From NCBI GenBank assembly GCA_017794825.1, contig CP051237.1, positions 3,678,501 through 3,742,500 of the forward strand: a stretch of DNA of 64,000 nucleotides. Reading direction: 5' to 3'. Positions 1 to 12,170 of this stretch are shown here, piece after piece. The notes under the pieces were generated by a model. The model had not been told where the DNA came from. It made no database searches and saw nothing but the letters and a program-made list of their open reading frames with translations. Made by a program: the position numbers and the translations under genes. The DNA comes from Pararhizobium sp. (GTDB lineage Bacteria; Pseudomonadota; Alphaproteobacteria; Rhizobiales; Rhizobiaceae). How positions within the stretch are numbered: the first letter of the stretch is position 1; each line of letters starts with the position of its first letter.

Positions 1-402
1 GGTCAAATCGCATTTCCGGGCGGCGCGATCGACCCGGAAGACGAATCACCCGAGGCGGCCGCGATGCGGGAGGCGGAAGAGGAAATCGGGCTGCCGGCGA
101 ACCATATCGAACCGTTCGGCAGGCTGCCGCTCTATTTCACGGCGACGGGTTTCAGGATTTTTCCGGTGCTGGCGATCGTCGATCCGGGCTTTCCGATCGA
201 GCTCAACCGGCATGAGGTCGACGACGCCTTCGAGGTGCCGCTGGGCTTTCTGATGGATCCCGCGAACCACAATCGCGAGAGCAGGGTGTGGCAGGGCCTC
301 GAACGGCATTACTACACCATGCCCTACGACCAGAGACATATCTGGGGCGTGACTGCCGGAATTATCCGCACGCTCTACGAAATCTATTTCTCAGACCGGT
401 AG
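1..402 (+). CDS. Nudix hydrolase, CoA pyrophosphatase-like (5' end outside window)
   Basis: The reading frame is open from base 1, so the N-terminus lies outside the window; 133 residues are visible. The fragment begins with GQIAFPGG, typical of the CoA pyrophosphatase branch of Nudix enzymes, and runs straight into a complete Nudix box (fragment residues about 7-31, with the REAEEEIG core that binds the catalytic divalent metal). Family members hydrolyse CoA or acyl-CoA to a phosphopantetheine product and 3',5'-ADP. The stop lies 6 nt before the CCA-transferase gene, so the two are probably co-transcribed. Family assignment is firm; the exact substrate is inferred. Confidence 0.85.
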   Translation, partial: GQIAFPGGAIDPEDESPEAAAMREAEEEIGLPANHIEPFGRLPLYFTATGFRIFPVLAIVDPGFPIELNRHEVDDAFEVPLGFLMDPANHNRESRVWQGLERHYYTMPYDQRHIWGVTAGIIRTLYEIYFSDR

Positions 403-408
403 ACGCCC

Positions 409-1683
409 ATGACAAGCGCCACGAGCATCGCCGACGCCGCATGGTTCGGCGAAGCGCCTTTGCCGAGAATTCTAGCCGTGTTGAACGAAGGCGACGCGGA
501 AACGCGGATCGTCGGCGGCGCCGTGCGCAACACGTTGATGGGCATGGATGTCGGGGACATCGATCTCGCAACGACGCTGTCGCCGGACGCAGTGGCGGAC
601 CGCGCGAAGGCGGCCGGCTTCAAGACGATACCGACCGGCATCGACCACGGAACCGTGACGGTGGTTGTCGACGGAAAACCGTTCGAGGTCACGACGCTGC
701 GGGTGGATGTAAAAACCGACGGACGCCATGCGGAGGTGGCCTTCGGAAGCAGCTGGCGTGAGGACGCCGAGCGCAGGGACCTGACCATCAACGGTCTTTA
801 CGCCGACGCCGACGGCGCGGTCATAGACCTTGTCGGTGGGCTGGCGGACATCGAAAAGCGGCTGGTGCGCTTTATCGGCGACGCGGATACGCGCATCCGG
901 GAGGATTATCTGCGCATCCTGCGCTTTTTTCGATTTTTCGCGTGGTACGGCGACGGACGCCCGGACGCGGACGGTCTCAGGGCGTCGGCCAGGCTCAAGG
1001 ACGGCCTGGCGCGGCTTTCCGCCGAGCGCGTCTGGTCGGAGCTGAAGCGTCTGCTCGCAGCTCCGGATCCGTCTCGGGCGCTGTTGTGGATGCGACAGAG
1101 CGGCGTGCTGTCGGCCATTCTGCCGGAAACGGAAAAGTGGGGCATAGACGCAATCCACGGACTTGTGCGCTCCGAGCAGCAACTTGGATGGGAGCCTGAC
1201 GCCTTGCTGCGGCTGATGGCCATCACGCCGCCCTATGCGCCGCGCCTCCAGGCGCTGGCCGAACGGCTGAAACTCTCGAATGCGGAAAAGGATCGGCTGA
1301 TGGCGTGGGCCGACGCCGAGCGACTGTCGCCGACCGTCGCTGAAAGCAAGCTCGCGCGGCTTCTGTATGAAACGACTCCGCAGACCATGCTCGATGGTTT
1401 GCGACTGCAGCTCGCGGCGGCGAGGAACGCGGCCGAAACCGAAAACGACGCGCTGATGCAGGCGGCCGGCTACTCACGGCTGATCGCCTATTGCGAAGGC
1501 TGGAAAAGACCGGTCATGCCGGTGCGCGGCAAGGACCTGACCGCGCTCGGAGTATCGGCCGGTCCGGAAATGGGGCGTATTCTCAAGGCGATCGAAAAGG
1601 CGTGGATTGCAAGCGATTTCCGGCTCGATCGCGCGGCGCTGCTCAAGAAGGTTCCGGATATCCAGGCGCGAACCGGGGATTGA
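409..1683 (+). CDS. cca: CCA tRNA nucleotidyltransferase / poly(A) polymerase family
   Basis: A 424-residue class II nucleotidyltransferase that adds or repairs the 3' CCA of tRNAs in the cytoplasm. The N-terminal palm carries the GGAVRN helix and the metal-binding DIDLA motif (about residues 36-58), followed by the RRDLTINGLY motif (about 124-133) used for ribose recognition; the C-terminal half is helical RNA-binding domain. Length matches alphaproteobacterial orthologues, and there is no HD phosphohydrolase motif as in E. coli Cca. It starts 6 nt after the Nudix stop. It converges with hemF with 7 nt between stop codons, so there is no room for a separate terminator. Confidence 0.92.
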   Translation: MTSATSIADAAWFGEAPLPRILAVLNEGDAETRIVGGAVRNTLMGMDVGDIDLATTLSPDAVADRAKAAGFKTIPTGIDHGTVTVVVDGKPFEVTTLRVDVKTDGRHAEVAFGSSWREDAERRDLTINGLYADADGAVIDLVGGLADIEKRLVRFIGDADTRIREDYLRILRFFRFFAWYGDGRPDADGLRASARLKDGLARLSAERVWSELKRLLAAPDPSRALLWMRQSGVLSAILPETEKWGIDAIHGLVRSEQQLGWEPDALLRLMAITPPYAPRLQALAERLKLSNAEKDRLMAWADAERLSPTVAESKLARLLYETTPQTMLDGLRLQLAAARNAAETENDALMQAAGYSRLIAYCEGWKRPVMPVRGKDLTALGVSAGPEMGRILKAIEKAWIASDFRLDRAALLKKVPDIQARTGD

Positions 1684-1690
1684 CCGGGCG

Positions 1691-2602
1691 TTACGGCCAG
1701 CGAACCGCCGGCGGCATGGAGGACAGGATCGAATCGACATTGCCGCCTGTCTTCAGGCCGAAGATCGTGCCGCGGTCGTAGAGCAGGTTGAACTCCACGT
1801 AGCGCCCGCGCCGGATCAGCTGTTCGTTGCGCTCGTTCTCGTCCCAGTGATCGTTGAAATTGTTGCGCACGATCTTCGGGTAAGCGACCGCGAAAGCGCG
1901 GCCGACATCCTGAACGAAGGCGAAATCGGCGTCCCACCCGCCGTCCTTTTCCTCAGACTTCAGCCAGTCGAAGAAAATGCCGCCAATGCCCCGAGGCTCG
2001 TTCCTGTGCGGCAGGTAGAAATAGTCGTCGCACCATTTCTTGTATTTGGCGTAGTCGGCGACCTTGTGACGGTTGCAGGTGATTTCCATCGTCCGGTGGA
2101 ACATCCGGCTGTCCGGATCGTCCTGGGTGCGCCGGCGATCGAGGACCGGCGTCAGGTCCGCGCCGCCGCCGAACCATTGCGTGGAGGTGATGACCATGCG
2201 CGTGTTCATGTGGACGGCCGGCACATTGGGATTGACCGGATGGGCGATCAGAGAGATTCCGGAGGCCCAGAAATTGGGATCCTTTTCGGCGCCGGGAATC
2301 TGGCTGCGGAAATCCGGTGAAAATTCGCCATGGACGGTGGATGTGTGGACGCCGACCTTTTCGAATACGCGGCCGTTCATCATCGACATGATGCCGCCGC
2401 CGCCCTTGCCTCCCTCCCTGAGCCACTTGGTCTGAACGAAACGACCGGGCGCGTCATCCGAAAGCGGGCCTGACACCTCGTCTTCAAGCTGCTCGAATAT
2501 CTCGCAGATCGCGTCGCGAAGCGTTTCGAACCATGTGCTGGCTTTCCGCATCTTGTCTTCCAGGGCGTCGGGATGGCCCTCGGGAAGGTTCGGTCGTTGC
2601 AT
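1691..2602 (-). CDS. hemF: Oxygen-dependent coproporphyrinogen-III oxidase
   Basis: 303 residues, the usual length for HemF, which oxidatively decarboxylates coproporphyrinogen III to protoporphyrinogen IX in heme biosynthesis and needs O2. Family signatures are clear: the [11 protein letters not shown] stretch, [19 protein letters not shown] in the substrate pocket, and the C-terminal [19 protein letters not shown] block. An oxygen-dependent enzyme next to a bc1 locus fits an aerobic lifestyle. The upstream intergenic region (2603-2843) separates it from a divergent small gene and contains a perfect 9-bp palindrome that may be regulatory. Confidence 0.95.
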   Translation of the reverse strand: MQRPNLPEGHPDALEDKMRKASTWFETLRDAICEIFEQLEDEVSGPLSDDAPGRFVQTKWLREGGKGGGGIMSMMNGRVFEKVGVHTSTVHGEFSPDFRSQIPGAEKDPNFWASGISLIAHPVNPNVPAVHMNTRMVITSTQWFGGGADLTPVLDRRRTQDDPDSRMFHRTMEITCNRHKVADYAKYKKWCDDYFYLPHRNEPRGIGGIFFDWLKSEEKDGGWDADFAFVQDVGRAFAVAYPKIVRNNFNDHWDENERNEQLIRRGRYVEFNLLYDRGTIFGLKTGGNVDSILSSMPPAVRWP

Positions 2603-2721
2603 GAACTGGTGCCCCCATTTTCATCTCGACTCTTTTATAGCAAGTCAGCGCACATGCCATAGAGGCTGACTGCGAAATTTGAATCAAAATGCGTATATCG
2701 CGTTCAATACACTGCTAAAAT

Positions 2722-2745
2722 CCGGAACTATACTTTTAGTTCCGG
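2722..2745. promoter_or_regulatory. Perfect 9-bp inverted repeat between divergent hemF and a small gene
   Basis: Arms CCGGAACTA (2722-2730) and TAGTTCCGG (2737-2745) enclose a 6-nt spacer. It lies 120 bp upstream of hemF and 99 bp upstream of the divergent gene at 2844. It could be an operator for either promoter or a hairpin in a leader RNA. I do not recognise it as an FNR, CRP or Irr box. Confidence 0.5.
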
Positions 2746-2843
2746 CGCATTTCCTGCAACCCGGGCAATGTCGGTATTCGACACAAAGGCGTTCCGTATC
2801 CGGGCTTTTTGCTTTATCCTGCGGGTTAGCGAGGTTGTGTAAG

Positions 2844-3104
2844 ATGGTGCGATTGCCTCCAGTTCCGCCCATGGACGGGTTGCGGAAACGAATCAGGAAA
2901 AGCCGCGAGAATGGCGATCGCGGAAAAGGCGATTCCTTTGTCCGTGAAACATTTCGCCTTCCGCGAAACCAGGCCAGGGCCAAGGCGCGCGAGTGGTTTC
3001 GCAACTGGCCGAGAGCGGCCTACTGGACGGAAGTCGAGAGCTGGCGACAGCTTCCCGACGACGAAATCGAGTTCACGATGCGCCGGTTGCCGACCGCCGA
3101 TTGA
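2844..3104 (+). CDS. Small basic conserved-type hypothetical protein
   Basis: 86 residues from ATG 2844. The frame is open further upstream to 2679, but that stretch overlaps the palindrome and reads like non-coding sequence. The protein is rich in Arg and Trp (REWFRNWPRAAYWTEVESWRQL) with no signal peptide or membrane segment. I recognise the general look of small rhizobial proteins of unknown function but cannot assign a family. Downstream is a 155-bp gap before ilvD on the same strand. Confidence 0.6.
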   Translation: MVRLPPVPPMDGLRKRIRKSRENGDRGKGDSFVRETFRLPRNQARAKAREWFRNWPRAAYWTEVESWRQLPDDEIEFTMRRLPTAD

Positions 3105-3259
3105 CGCGCCCGTGAACGCTCCGCCCTTGAAATTCAGGCGGTTTTCTGCGACCTGCTAATGCTCCGAAACTGAAGTCCCTGAAAAGGGCGGCTGCGACGC
3201 CTGCGGGATCTGCATATTCGCCGCGCGAGCTGCATACAGACAATCAAGGAAATACCAGC

Positions 3260-5104
3260 ATGCCACAGTATCGTTCCAGAACCTCCACCCACGGCCGCAA
3301 CATGGCCGGCGCCCGCGGACTTTGGCGCGCGACGGGGATGAAAGACGGCGATTTCGGCAAGCCAATCATCGCGATCGCCAACTCCTTCACCCAGTTCGTG
3401 CCCGGTCACGTGCATCTGAAGGATCTCGGACAACTCGTGGCGCGCGAAGTGGAGCGCGCCGGCGGCGTCGCCAAGGAATTCAACACGATCGCGGTCGATG
3501 ACGGCATCGCCATGGGCCACGACGGCATGCTGTATTCGCTGCCTTCGCGCGAAGTGATCGCGGACGCCGTTGAGTACATGGTCAACGGCCACTGCGCGGA
3601 CGCCCTCGTCTGCATCTCGAATTGCGACAAGATCACGCCCGGCATGCTGAACGCTGCAATGCGCCTGAATATCCCCGTCGTTTTCGTATCGGGCGGGCCG
3701 ATGGAGGCCGGCAAGGTGACGATGGAGGACGGCACGGAAAAGGCTGTCGACCTGATCGACGCGATGGTCGCCGCCGCCGACGACCGGGTTTCGGATTCCT
3801 TCGTGGCCGAGATGGAACGCTCCGCATGCCCGACCTGCGGGTCGTGCTCCGGCATGTTTACGGCGAACTCCATGAACTGCCTCACGGAAGCGCTGGGTCT
3901 GGCCTTGCCGGGGAACGGCTCGACGCTTGCGACGCATTCCGACCGCGAACGGCTTTTCGTCGAGGCCGGTCACCTGATCGTCGATCTCGCCAAGCGGTAT
4001 TACGAACAGGATGACGAGAGCGCCCTGCCGCGCAACATCGCCAGTTTCGGCGCCTTCGAAAACGCCATGTCGCTGGATATTTCCATGGGCGGGTCGACGA
4101 ACACCATCCTGCACCTTCTGGCGGCGTCGTACGAAGGAGAAGTCGGCTTCACCATGGACGACATCGACCGGCTGTCGCGCAAGGTGCCGGTTCTTTGCAA
4201 GGTCGCGCCCGCGGTGGAGAACATCCACATGGAGGACGTGCACAGGGCGGGCGGCATTTTCGGCATTCTGGGCGAACTGGATCGCGTGGGCCTGCTCAAT
4301 TCCGACCTGCCGACGGTTCACTCCACGAGCATGAAGGAAGCGCTCGCGCGCTGGGACATCACGCAGACCAATTCGGAAAGCGTCCATCAGTTCTTCAGGG
4401 CGGCGCCCGGCGGCGTGCCGACCCAGGTCGCATTCTCGCAATCGAAACGCTGGGACGAACTGGATCTCGACCGCCAGAAGGGCGTGATCCGTGACCGCGA
4501 TCACGCCTACAGCCAGGATGGCGGGCTCGCCGTGCTTTACGGCAACATCGCCGAAGACGGCTGCGTGGTGAAGACGGCCGGCGTTGACGAGAGCATCCTG
4601 AAGTTCTCCGGCCCCGCGCGGATCTGCGAAAGCCAGGACAGCGCCGTATCAGCGATCCTGACAGGCAAGATCAACGCCGGCGACGTGGTGCTGATCCGCT
4701 ATGAGGGGCCGCGCGGCGGACCGGGCATGCAGGAAATGCTCTACCCGACCAGCTACCTGAAATCCAAGGGGCTGGGCAAGGCGTGCGCGCTCGTCACGGA
4801 CGGACGTTTCTCCGGCGGAACCTCCGGCCTTTCGATCGGCCACGTCTCTCCGGAAGCCGCCGAAGGCGGCGTGATCGGGCTCGTCGAGGAGGGCGACACG
4901 ATCGTCATCGACATTCCAAACCGGATCATCCGGGTCGACGTGTCGGACGAGGAACTGGCGCAACGCCGCGCCGCCATGGACGCCAGGGGCGCCGACGCCT
5001 GGAAGCCGAGGGAAAAGCGCACGCGCAAGGTCAGCAAGGCGCTGCGCGCCTATGCGGCGTTGACGACATCGGCCGCCAAGGGCGCGGTGCGCGAGATAGA
5101 CTGA
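3260..5104 (+). CDS. ilvD: Dihydroxy-acid dehydratase
   Basis: 614 residues. IlvD dehydrates 2,3-dihydroxy-isovalerate and 2,3-dihydroxy-3-methylvalerate to the 2-oxo acids in valine and isoleucine synthesis, using an Fe-S cluster. Diagnostic cysteines sit in [12 protein letters not shown] (about residues 119-130) and [15 protein letters not shown] (about 190-204); the C-terminal [10 protein letters not shown] block is also present. The start is preceded by AAGGAAAT at good spacing. It converges with trmL, with 7 nt between the stops. ilvE of the same pathway lies 27 kb away, so there is no ilv operon here. Confidence 0.96.
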   Translation: MPQYRSRTSTHGRNMAGARGLWRATGMKDGDFGKPIIAIANSFTQFVPGHVHLKDLGQLVAREVERAGGVAKEFNTIAVDDGIAMGHDGMLYSLPSREVIADAVEYMVNGHCADALVCISNCDKITPGMLNAAMRLNIPVVFVSGGPMEAGKVTMEDGTEKAVDLIDAMVAAADDRVSDSFVAEMERSACPTCGSCSGMFTANSMNCLTEALGLALPGNGSTLATHSDRERLFVEAGHLIVDLAKRYYEQDDESALPRNIASFGAFENAMSLDISMGGSTNTILHLLAASYEGEVGFTMDDIDRLSRKVPVLCKVAPAVENIHMEDVHRAGGIFGILGELDRVGLLNSDLPTVHSTSMKEALARWDITQTNSESVHQFFRAAPGGVPTQVAFSQSKRWDELDLDRQKGVIRDRDHAYSQDGGLAVLYGNIAEDGCVVKTAGVDESILKFSGPARICESQDSAVSAILTGKINAGDVVLIRYEGPRGGPGMQEMLYPTSYLKSKGLGKACALVTDGRFSGGTSGLSIGHVSPEAAEGGVIGLVEEGDTIVIDIPNRIIRVDVSDEELAQRRAAMDARGADAWKPREKRTRKVSKALRAYAALTTSAAKGAVREID

Positions 5105-5111
5105 GTCCGCC

Positions 5112-5591
5112 TTACGGCGCAGACAATTGCACCTGCCTGATCGCCTCGCCGGCGATCATGGCGGCGCTCAGCGCGACATTCAGCGATCGTCGGCCCTCGT
5201 TCATGGGGATGAGGATCCGCACATCGGCCGCCTCGTGCACATGATCGGGCGCGCCGACGCTTTCCCGACCGAACAACAGGATATCGCTTGGCCGGAAGTC
5301 AAACTGCGTATAGGCGGTTTGCGCCCGGGTGGAGGCGAGGACGAGACGCCGCTGTTCCGCCGCCACCCAGTCCTGAAAGGATCGCCAGTTGAGATGGCGG
5401 CGAAGCGACGCCTGTTCGACATAGTCCATGCCTGCGCGCTTCAGCGCGCGATCGGAGAGGTCGAAGCCGGCGGGCTCGATAATATCGACGGTCAGGCCGA
5501 GGCACGCGGCCAGGCGCAGTATCGCGCCCGTATTGCCGGGAATATCGGGCTGGAAGAGGGCTATTCTCAAATCTGTCGCAGGCATTGTCAT
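5112..5591 (-). CDS. trmL: tRNA (cytidine(34)-2'-O)-methyltransferase
   Basis: About 159 residues from ATG 5591; ATG 5585 is equally possible. The longer frame to 5648 adds a segment atypical for the family. TrmL is a small SPOUT (knotted) SAM methyltransferase that 2'-O-methylates the wobble base of tRNA-Leu isoacceptors. Visible hallmarks are the N-terminal FQPDIPGNTGAILRLAACLG and the C-terminal knot with PMNEGRRSLNVALSAAMIAGE. It is monocistronic by position, convergent with ilvD. Confidence 0.9.
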   Translation of the reverse strand: MTMPATDLRIALFQPDIPGNTGAILRLAACLGLTVDIIEPAGFDLSDRALKRAGMDYVEQASLRRHLNWRSFQDWVAAEQRRLVLASTRAQTAYTQFDFRPSDILLFGRESVGAPDHVHEAADVRILIPMNEGRRSLNVALSAAMIAGEAIRQVQLSAP

Positions 5592-5960
5592 GACGCCGGA
5601 ATACAACAAACACAGACATTGAACATACCCATCAAATGAATTGATCACAGCGACGGTGGATTGTGGCCGGGAATCGGGTTAAAAGGGCCGCCCGATGTTC
5701 CAGACAATGCGGGGCGGCTACCTGTGCGACGATGCAGGACATCCGTTCGGCGATGGTTACGACGATGACGATTTAAGAGCCCGGCCAATCCGATCGTTTC
5801 AGGCGCAAACCTGATTGAGATCCTGGCCATTCTGTATGGGCTGCGCGGCCCTGCGCAGACATACAACACGCAATCGACAGATTTATATTGATGAAGGACG
5901 ATCCCGCAGGTCGTCGCCGATCCGGCCTTTCGCCAGATTGATCCAGTGGAGTCCAAGGCC
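5592..5960. other. Intergenic region between trmL and the ABC transporter gene
   Basis: 369 bp between divergent genes with no convincing reading frame. It should hold both promoters. It contains an ATCAA-N5-TTGAT inverted repeat at 5631-5645, whose halves are in the opposite order to an FNR/FixK box, and a 7-bp hairpin GCCGCCC (5687-5693) / GGGCGGC (5712-5718). Neither can be assigned a function. Confidence 0.45.
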
Positions 5961-7820
<1,860 letters not shown>

Positions 7821-7977
7821 GCTTCAAGGCCTGTTCTGCCCGGCGGTTTCGTGATTGCGGCTGCGGTTTGTTGTCAACTGGTTGTATTTACAATCTTGTG
7901 ATAGTCAGACCCCGAAAGATCAATTCTGATCTGTGAGCGGCTCCGAAAATTCGTCCGCGAAGAGGGGATATACCGGG

Positions 7978-10314
7978 ATGACGATGTTGCGTTTCATCGG
8001 GTTCGAACGCGTTTACTCCATTCTACAGCGGCTTGGCGGCTGTTTTCTTGCGCTGGCGCTGCTGATGTCCGTTTTGTGCGGAGCAGTCCAGGCGCAGTCG
8101 ATGGTGGGCGTGGCCAAGGCCGCGTCGTCGGAGAAGTCTTCCGAAACGCCTCCGGTGACGCTGCCCGAGAACCTGACGCCCGCGATGGTGCGCGAAATCG
8201 TTTCCCAGATGGATGACGAGCAGGTGCGCCAGCTGCTGCTCCAGCGGCTCGACGCCGTGGCCGCAGCCGACGCCGAGAAAAACAAGGAGCCGGAACCAAA
8301 CAACGCGGTCGTGCTCTACGAATCGTTCGAAAAGCTGGGCGCGAACCTCATCAACTCCGTCGTGAGGATACCCCGTTCGACCGTGGATCTTGGCAAGGCG
8401 ATCGGCAACTTCGTGCAGGAAAGGGGGGGCGTCGGCGTCTTCAAACTGTTGCTGCTCCTCGTTGGCGCAATCGCCGCGGGTCTGATTGCAGAATTCATCG
8501 TGGACCGGCTGGCCTCGAACTGGCGCAAACAATACGAACATCAGCAACAACCGGAAAACCTGCGCCAAACGCTGGAATTTCTTGCCAAGCGGCTGGTCGT
8601 GGACATGGTCGGCCTGCTGGCGTTTTTCATTGTCGGCCGGATTGTCATCCAACAGTTCATCGCCGACCAGGATCGCCCCGTCGTGCACGCTTTCATGCTG
8701 TACCTCATCGTCGTCCCGCGTGTGGTCGCCGCTGTGTCGCGATTTGTGCTAGCGCCCAACCGCCCGAACATGCGGTTGGTTTACGCTGACGACTGGACTG
8801 CAAAGTTCATCTACTACAACGCCCTTGGCGTGGTGATACTGGCCGGGTTCAACATCTTCCTGGTCGAATTTCTCAGGACGAACGGACAGGCTCCATTCGG
8901 CAACGCGTTCATCTTCTGGATCAATCTCGGCGTATTCGTCTGGCTCGGCGTCATGACCTACAAGGCGCGCCATGGTCTGACGAAGATGCTTCTCGGCGAC
9001 ACCGAGGACGTGACGGGGACTGAAGTCATGACAGCCCGCGCGTTTCCCTGGGTCGCAATGGCCCTCATAGCGCTGACTTGGTTGACCGTGCAGTTCCTGG
9101 CGATCAACGGCAGGCTCGATCTCGTCGAAAAGGGACAGCACTATCTGACGCTTGCGCTGCTGCTCATCGCGCCCGCGCTGAACACGACGATCCGCGCCCT
9201 CGTCCATCATCTTGTGCCGCCCATGCGCGGCGAGGGGGCGGTGGCCGAAGCGGCCTACCACTCGACCAAGCGCAGCTATATCCGGATCGGGCGCACGCTG
9301 GTGTTCGGCATCGTGATCGTCCTGCTCATCAGAATCTGGGATATCCAGCTTGGCACGCTCGCAACGGCCGGACTGGGCGCGCGTATAGCGTCCTCCTTCT
9401 TCGAGGCGCTGTTCATTCTGATTGCCGGCTATCTCGCGTGGGAAGTGGCGTCATTGTGGATCAACCGCAAGCTCGCCGATGAGAACACCTCGACTGCCGG
9501 CGCGCCCGACGAGGCCGGCGGAGAAGGCGGCGGCGCCGGCGGCTCGAGACTGTCGACCGTGCTGCCGCTTGCAAAATTGGCCATTCAGATCACGATTATC
9601 ACGATCACGCTGCTGATCGCGCTCAGCAGTTTTGGCGTGAACATCGCGCCGCTTCTGGCCGGCGCCGGCATTCTCGGTCTGGCCATCGGCTTTGGCGCCC
9701 AGACGCTGGTCAAGGACATCGTATCCGGCGTGTTCTTCCTGATGGACGACGCATTCCGCGTCGGCGAGTTCCTGGACATCAACGGCACGATGGGCACAGT
9801 GGAGAAGATTTCGATCCGGTCGCTGCAGTTGCGCCACCCTTCCGGTCCGGTTCACACCGTTCCCTATGGCGAGATTCCCAAGATCACCAACAACTCGCGC
9901 GACTGGGTGATCATGAAGGTGAAGTTCACCGTGCCCTTCGACACCGACGCCAACAAGGTGAAGAAGATCTTCAAGCAGATCGGCAAGGAAATGCTCGAGG
10001 CTCCCTACGCCGAGGACATCATCCAGACTTTCAAATCCCAGGGCGTCTCCGACGTCAACGACGTTGGCATGGTGGTGCGGGGCAAGTTCATGGCCAAGCC
10101 CGGCAAGCAATGGGTGATCCGCAAGGACGTCTACGCCAAGGTTCAGAAGGCTTTTGCGGAAAACGGGATCGAATTCGCAAGGCCGGAAGTGCGGGTCAAC
10201 GTGCCTGGCGCCGTGGATGCGGATGACGCCACCGACCCGGCCATCGCCGCAGCCGCCGGCAAGGCCGTCAAGCAGATGGCGGAGGCCAAGGCGTCCGAAG
10301 CCAAACCCGCGTAG
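7978..10314 (+). CDS. Large MscS-family mechanosensitive channel protein
   Basis: 778 residues from ATG 7978, with AGAGGGG 10 nt upstream; a GTG at 7933 is less likely. It has a signal peptide ending near AVQAQS, a periplasmic helical region, multiple membrane helices, then the MscS pore/beta region (LLAGAGILGLAIGFGAQ to VPYGEIPKITNNSRDW, about residues 559-645) and a soluble C-terminal tail. MscS proteins release solutes on hypo-osmotic shock. It is far longer than E. coli MscS, resembling the multi-helix YnaI/YbiO-type relatives. Its TAG stop overlaps the GTG start of the next ABC exporter, implying translational coupling. Confidence 0.88.
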   Translation: MTMLRFIGFERVYSILQRLGGCFLALALLMSVLCGAVQAQSMVGVAKAASSEKSSETPPVTLPENLTPAMVREIVSQMDDEQVRQLLLQRLDAVAAADAEKNKEPEPNNAVVLYESFEKLGANLINSVVRIPRSTVDLGKAIGNFVQERGGVGVFKLLLLLVGAIAAGLIAEFIVDRLASNWRKQYEHQQQPENLRQTLEFLAKRLVVDMVGLLAFFIVGRIVIQQFIADQDRPVVHAFMLYLIVVPRVVAAVSRFVLAPNRPNMRLVYADDWTAKFIYYNALGVVILAGFNIFLVEFLRTNGQAPFGNAFIFWINLGVFVWLGVMTYKARHGLTKMLLGDTEDVTGTEVMTARAFPWVAMALIALTWLTVQFLAINGRLDLVEKGQHYLTLALLLIAPALNTTIRALVHHLVPPMRGEGAVAEAAYHSTKRSYIRIGRTLVFGIVIVLLIRIWDIQLGTLATAGLGARIASSFFEALFILIAGYLAWEVASLWINRKLADENTSTAGAPDEAGGEGGGAGGSRLSTVLPLAKLAIQITIITITLLIALSSFGVNIAPLLAGAGILGLAIGFGAQTLVKDIVSGVFFLMDDAFRVGEFLDINGTMGTVEKISIRSLQLRHPSGPVHTVPYGEIPKITNNSRDWVIMKVKFTVPFDTDANKVKKIFKQIGKEMLEAPYAEDIIQTFKSQGVSDVNDVGMVVRGKFMAKPGKQWVIRKDVYAKVQKAFAENGIEFARPEVRVNVPGAVDADDATDPAIAAAAGKAVKQMAEAKASEAKPA

Positions 10315-12170
10315 TGCGTATCCTCGACACGATTCTTGGCTGTTTCGAACGCTGGATCGATCCGTATGCAGACCGCGAAACCGGCGCTCCACCGCCGGGC
10401 GCGATCGCCTTCATCTGGCATTATGTTCGTCAGGAGAAATGGCCGTTTTTGGCCATGCTCGCGCTTGGCGGCGCGGTCGCTCTCATGGAGATCGCCCTGT
10501 TCTATTTCGTCGGCAGGCTTGTCGACATGCTCGAGGGCTTCGACGCCGCGTCGGGCTGGAAGGGGCTTGTCGCGGCGCATGGCGGCGAACTGCTGTTTAT
10601 GGCCCTGGTCGTTCTGGTCGGGCGGTTCATCGTCGTCGCCTTTTCCTCGCTGATCGAGGAACAAACGGTCGTTCCGGGCTTCTTTTCGCTCGTTCGATGG
10701 CAGGCGGCTTCGCATGTCGGGCGCCAGAGCCTGTCCTTCTTTCAGAACGAGTTCGCGGGACGGGTGGCGACGAAGGTATGGCAATCGGGCCAGGCCATCG
10801 GCGATTTCATGATCTCCATGCTGCAGGTGGCCTGGTTCATCGTGATCTATGTGATCGCGACGCTGGTGATGATGGCCGATCTCGACTGGCGTCTTGCGGT
10901 TCCGGTCCTGGCGTGGGTGGCGGGCTTCATCGTCGTCGCCCGATTTTTCGTGCCGCGCATACGACGCAATTCCAGGGACGCGGCGGAAGCCGCCTCGACA
11001 GTCAGCGGCCGCCTGGTGGACAGTTATTCCAACATACAGACGCTTAAGCTGTTCGGACGCGATGACGAGGTCGAGCGCAATCTGCGCGGCTCGTTCGACG
11101 GCTTCATCGCAATTCTGAAATCCTTCACCCGCAATCTGACGGGGGTGCGCGTCTCGCTCGCCATTCTTTCCAGCGTCATGACCATCGTCATAGCGGCGAT
11201 CGCCATCGGGCTCCTGCTTGCCGGCGAGATCACCGTCGGATCGGTTGCGGCGACGATGGCGATCGTGCTCAGGCTCAGCCTGCTGCTCGGCCGAATGATG
11301 AACCAGCTCAACATTCTGATGCGCAATTACGGCGTGATCCAGAACTCGATGGAGCTGGTCGCCCGCCCGGTGAAACTGACGGACCGCGACGACGCCGGGG
11401 AGTTGGCGGTCACAGATTGCCGTATCCAGTTCGAAAACGTGCAGTTTCGATACGAGGAAAGCAAGACGGTGCTGGACGGGATCACCCTGACCGTCGAACC
11501 CGGGCAAAAGGTCGGTCTCGTCGGACCGTCCGGGGCGGGCAAGTCGACGCTCGTCAATTTGCTGCTGAGATTCTTCGATCTTGATTCGGGACGCATCGTC
11601 ATAGACGGCCAGGACATCGCCGGCGTCACGCAGCATTCGCTGCGATCGCTCATTTCGGTGGTCACCCAGGACACTTCGCTGCTGCACCGGTCGATTCGCG
11701 ACAATATTGCGCTGGGGCGGCCGGGCGCGGCCGAGCCGGACCTGGAGGAAGCTGCCCGAAAGGCGCATGCGTGGCGATTCATCGGCGAATTGCGCGACCA
11801 GCGCGGACGCACGGGCATGGACGCGCATGTCGGCGAGCGCGGCGTCAAGCTTTCCGGCGGACAGCGGCAGAGAATAGCCATTGCCCGCGTCATGCTGAAG
11901 GACGCGCCGATCCTCGTCCTGGACGAGGCGACATCGGCGCTCGATTCCGAAATCGAGGCTGCAATACAGGAAAATCTGGCCGCGCTGATGGAAGGCAAGA
12001 CAGTCATCGCCATCGCCCACCGGCTCTCGACGATCGCGCGAATGGACCGTCTTGTCGTGATGGACAAGGGCCGGATCATCGAGGATGGCTCGCACTCCGA
12101 TTTGATCGCCCGGAACGGTCTCTACGCCAGGCTTTGGGAGAGACAATCGGGTGGATTTATCAACAACTAA
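10314..12170 (+). CDS. Type I ABC exporter, paralogue of the 5961 gene
   Basis: 618 residues from a GTG that shares its G with the previous stop codon (TAGTG). The layout matches the first exporter: membrane half, then Walker A GPSGAGKST (about 404), LSGGQRQR (about 512), ILVLDEATSALD (about 532) and IAHRLSTI. Both paralogues keep all ATPase motifs, so neither looks like a degenerate half of a heterodimer. The ATPase domains are near-identical over long stretches while the membrane halves differ more, suggesting an old duplication with diverged substrates or partners. petA starts about 190 bp downstream. Confidence 0.9.
   Translation: MRILDTILGCFERWIDPYADRETGAPPPGAIAFIWHYVRQEKWPFLAMLALGGAVALMEIALFYFVGRLVDMLEGFDAASGWKGLVAAHGGELLFMALVVLVGRFIVVAFSSLIEEQTVVPGFFSLVRWQAASHVGRQSLSFFQNEFAGRVATKVWQSGQAIGDFMISMLQVAWFIVIYVIATLVMMADLDWRLAVPVLAWVAGFIVVARFFVPRIRRNSRDAAEAASTVSGRLVDSYSNIQTLKLFGRDDEVERNLRGSFDGFIAILKSFTRNLTGVRVSLAILSSVMTIVIAAIAIGLLLAGEITVGSVAATMAIVLRLSLLLGRMMNQLNILMRNYGVIQNSMELVARPVKLTDRDDAGELAVTDCRIQFENVQFRYEESKTVLDGITLTVEPGQKVGLVGPSGAGKSTLVNLLLRFFDLDSGRIVIDGQDIAGVTQHSLRSLISVVTQDTSLLHRSIRDNIALGRPGAAEPDLEEAARKAHAWRFIGELRDQRGRTGMDAHVGERGVKLSGGQRQRIAIARVMLKDAPILVLDEATSALDSEIEAAIQENLAALMEGKTVIAIAHRLSTIARMDRLVVMDKGRIIEDGSHSDLIARNGLYARLWERQSGGFINN

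Noticed and set aside
3134..4504. 456-residue ORF antisense to ilvD
   Set aside because: A high-GC shadow with no recognisable domain; ilvD on the other strand has all expected motifs.
5631..5645. FNR/FixK box upstream of the ABC exporter
   Set aside because: The halves are in the order ATCAA-N5-TTGAT, the reverse of the TTGAT-N4-ATCAA consensus, and the spacing is wrong.
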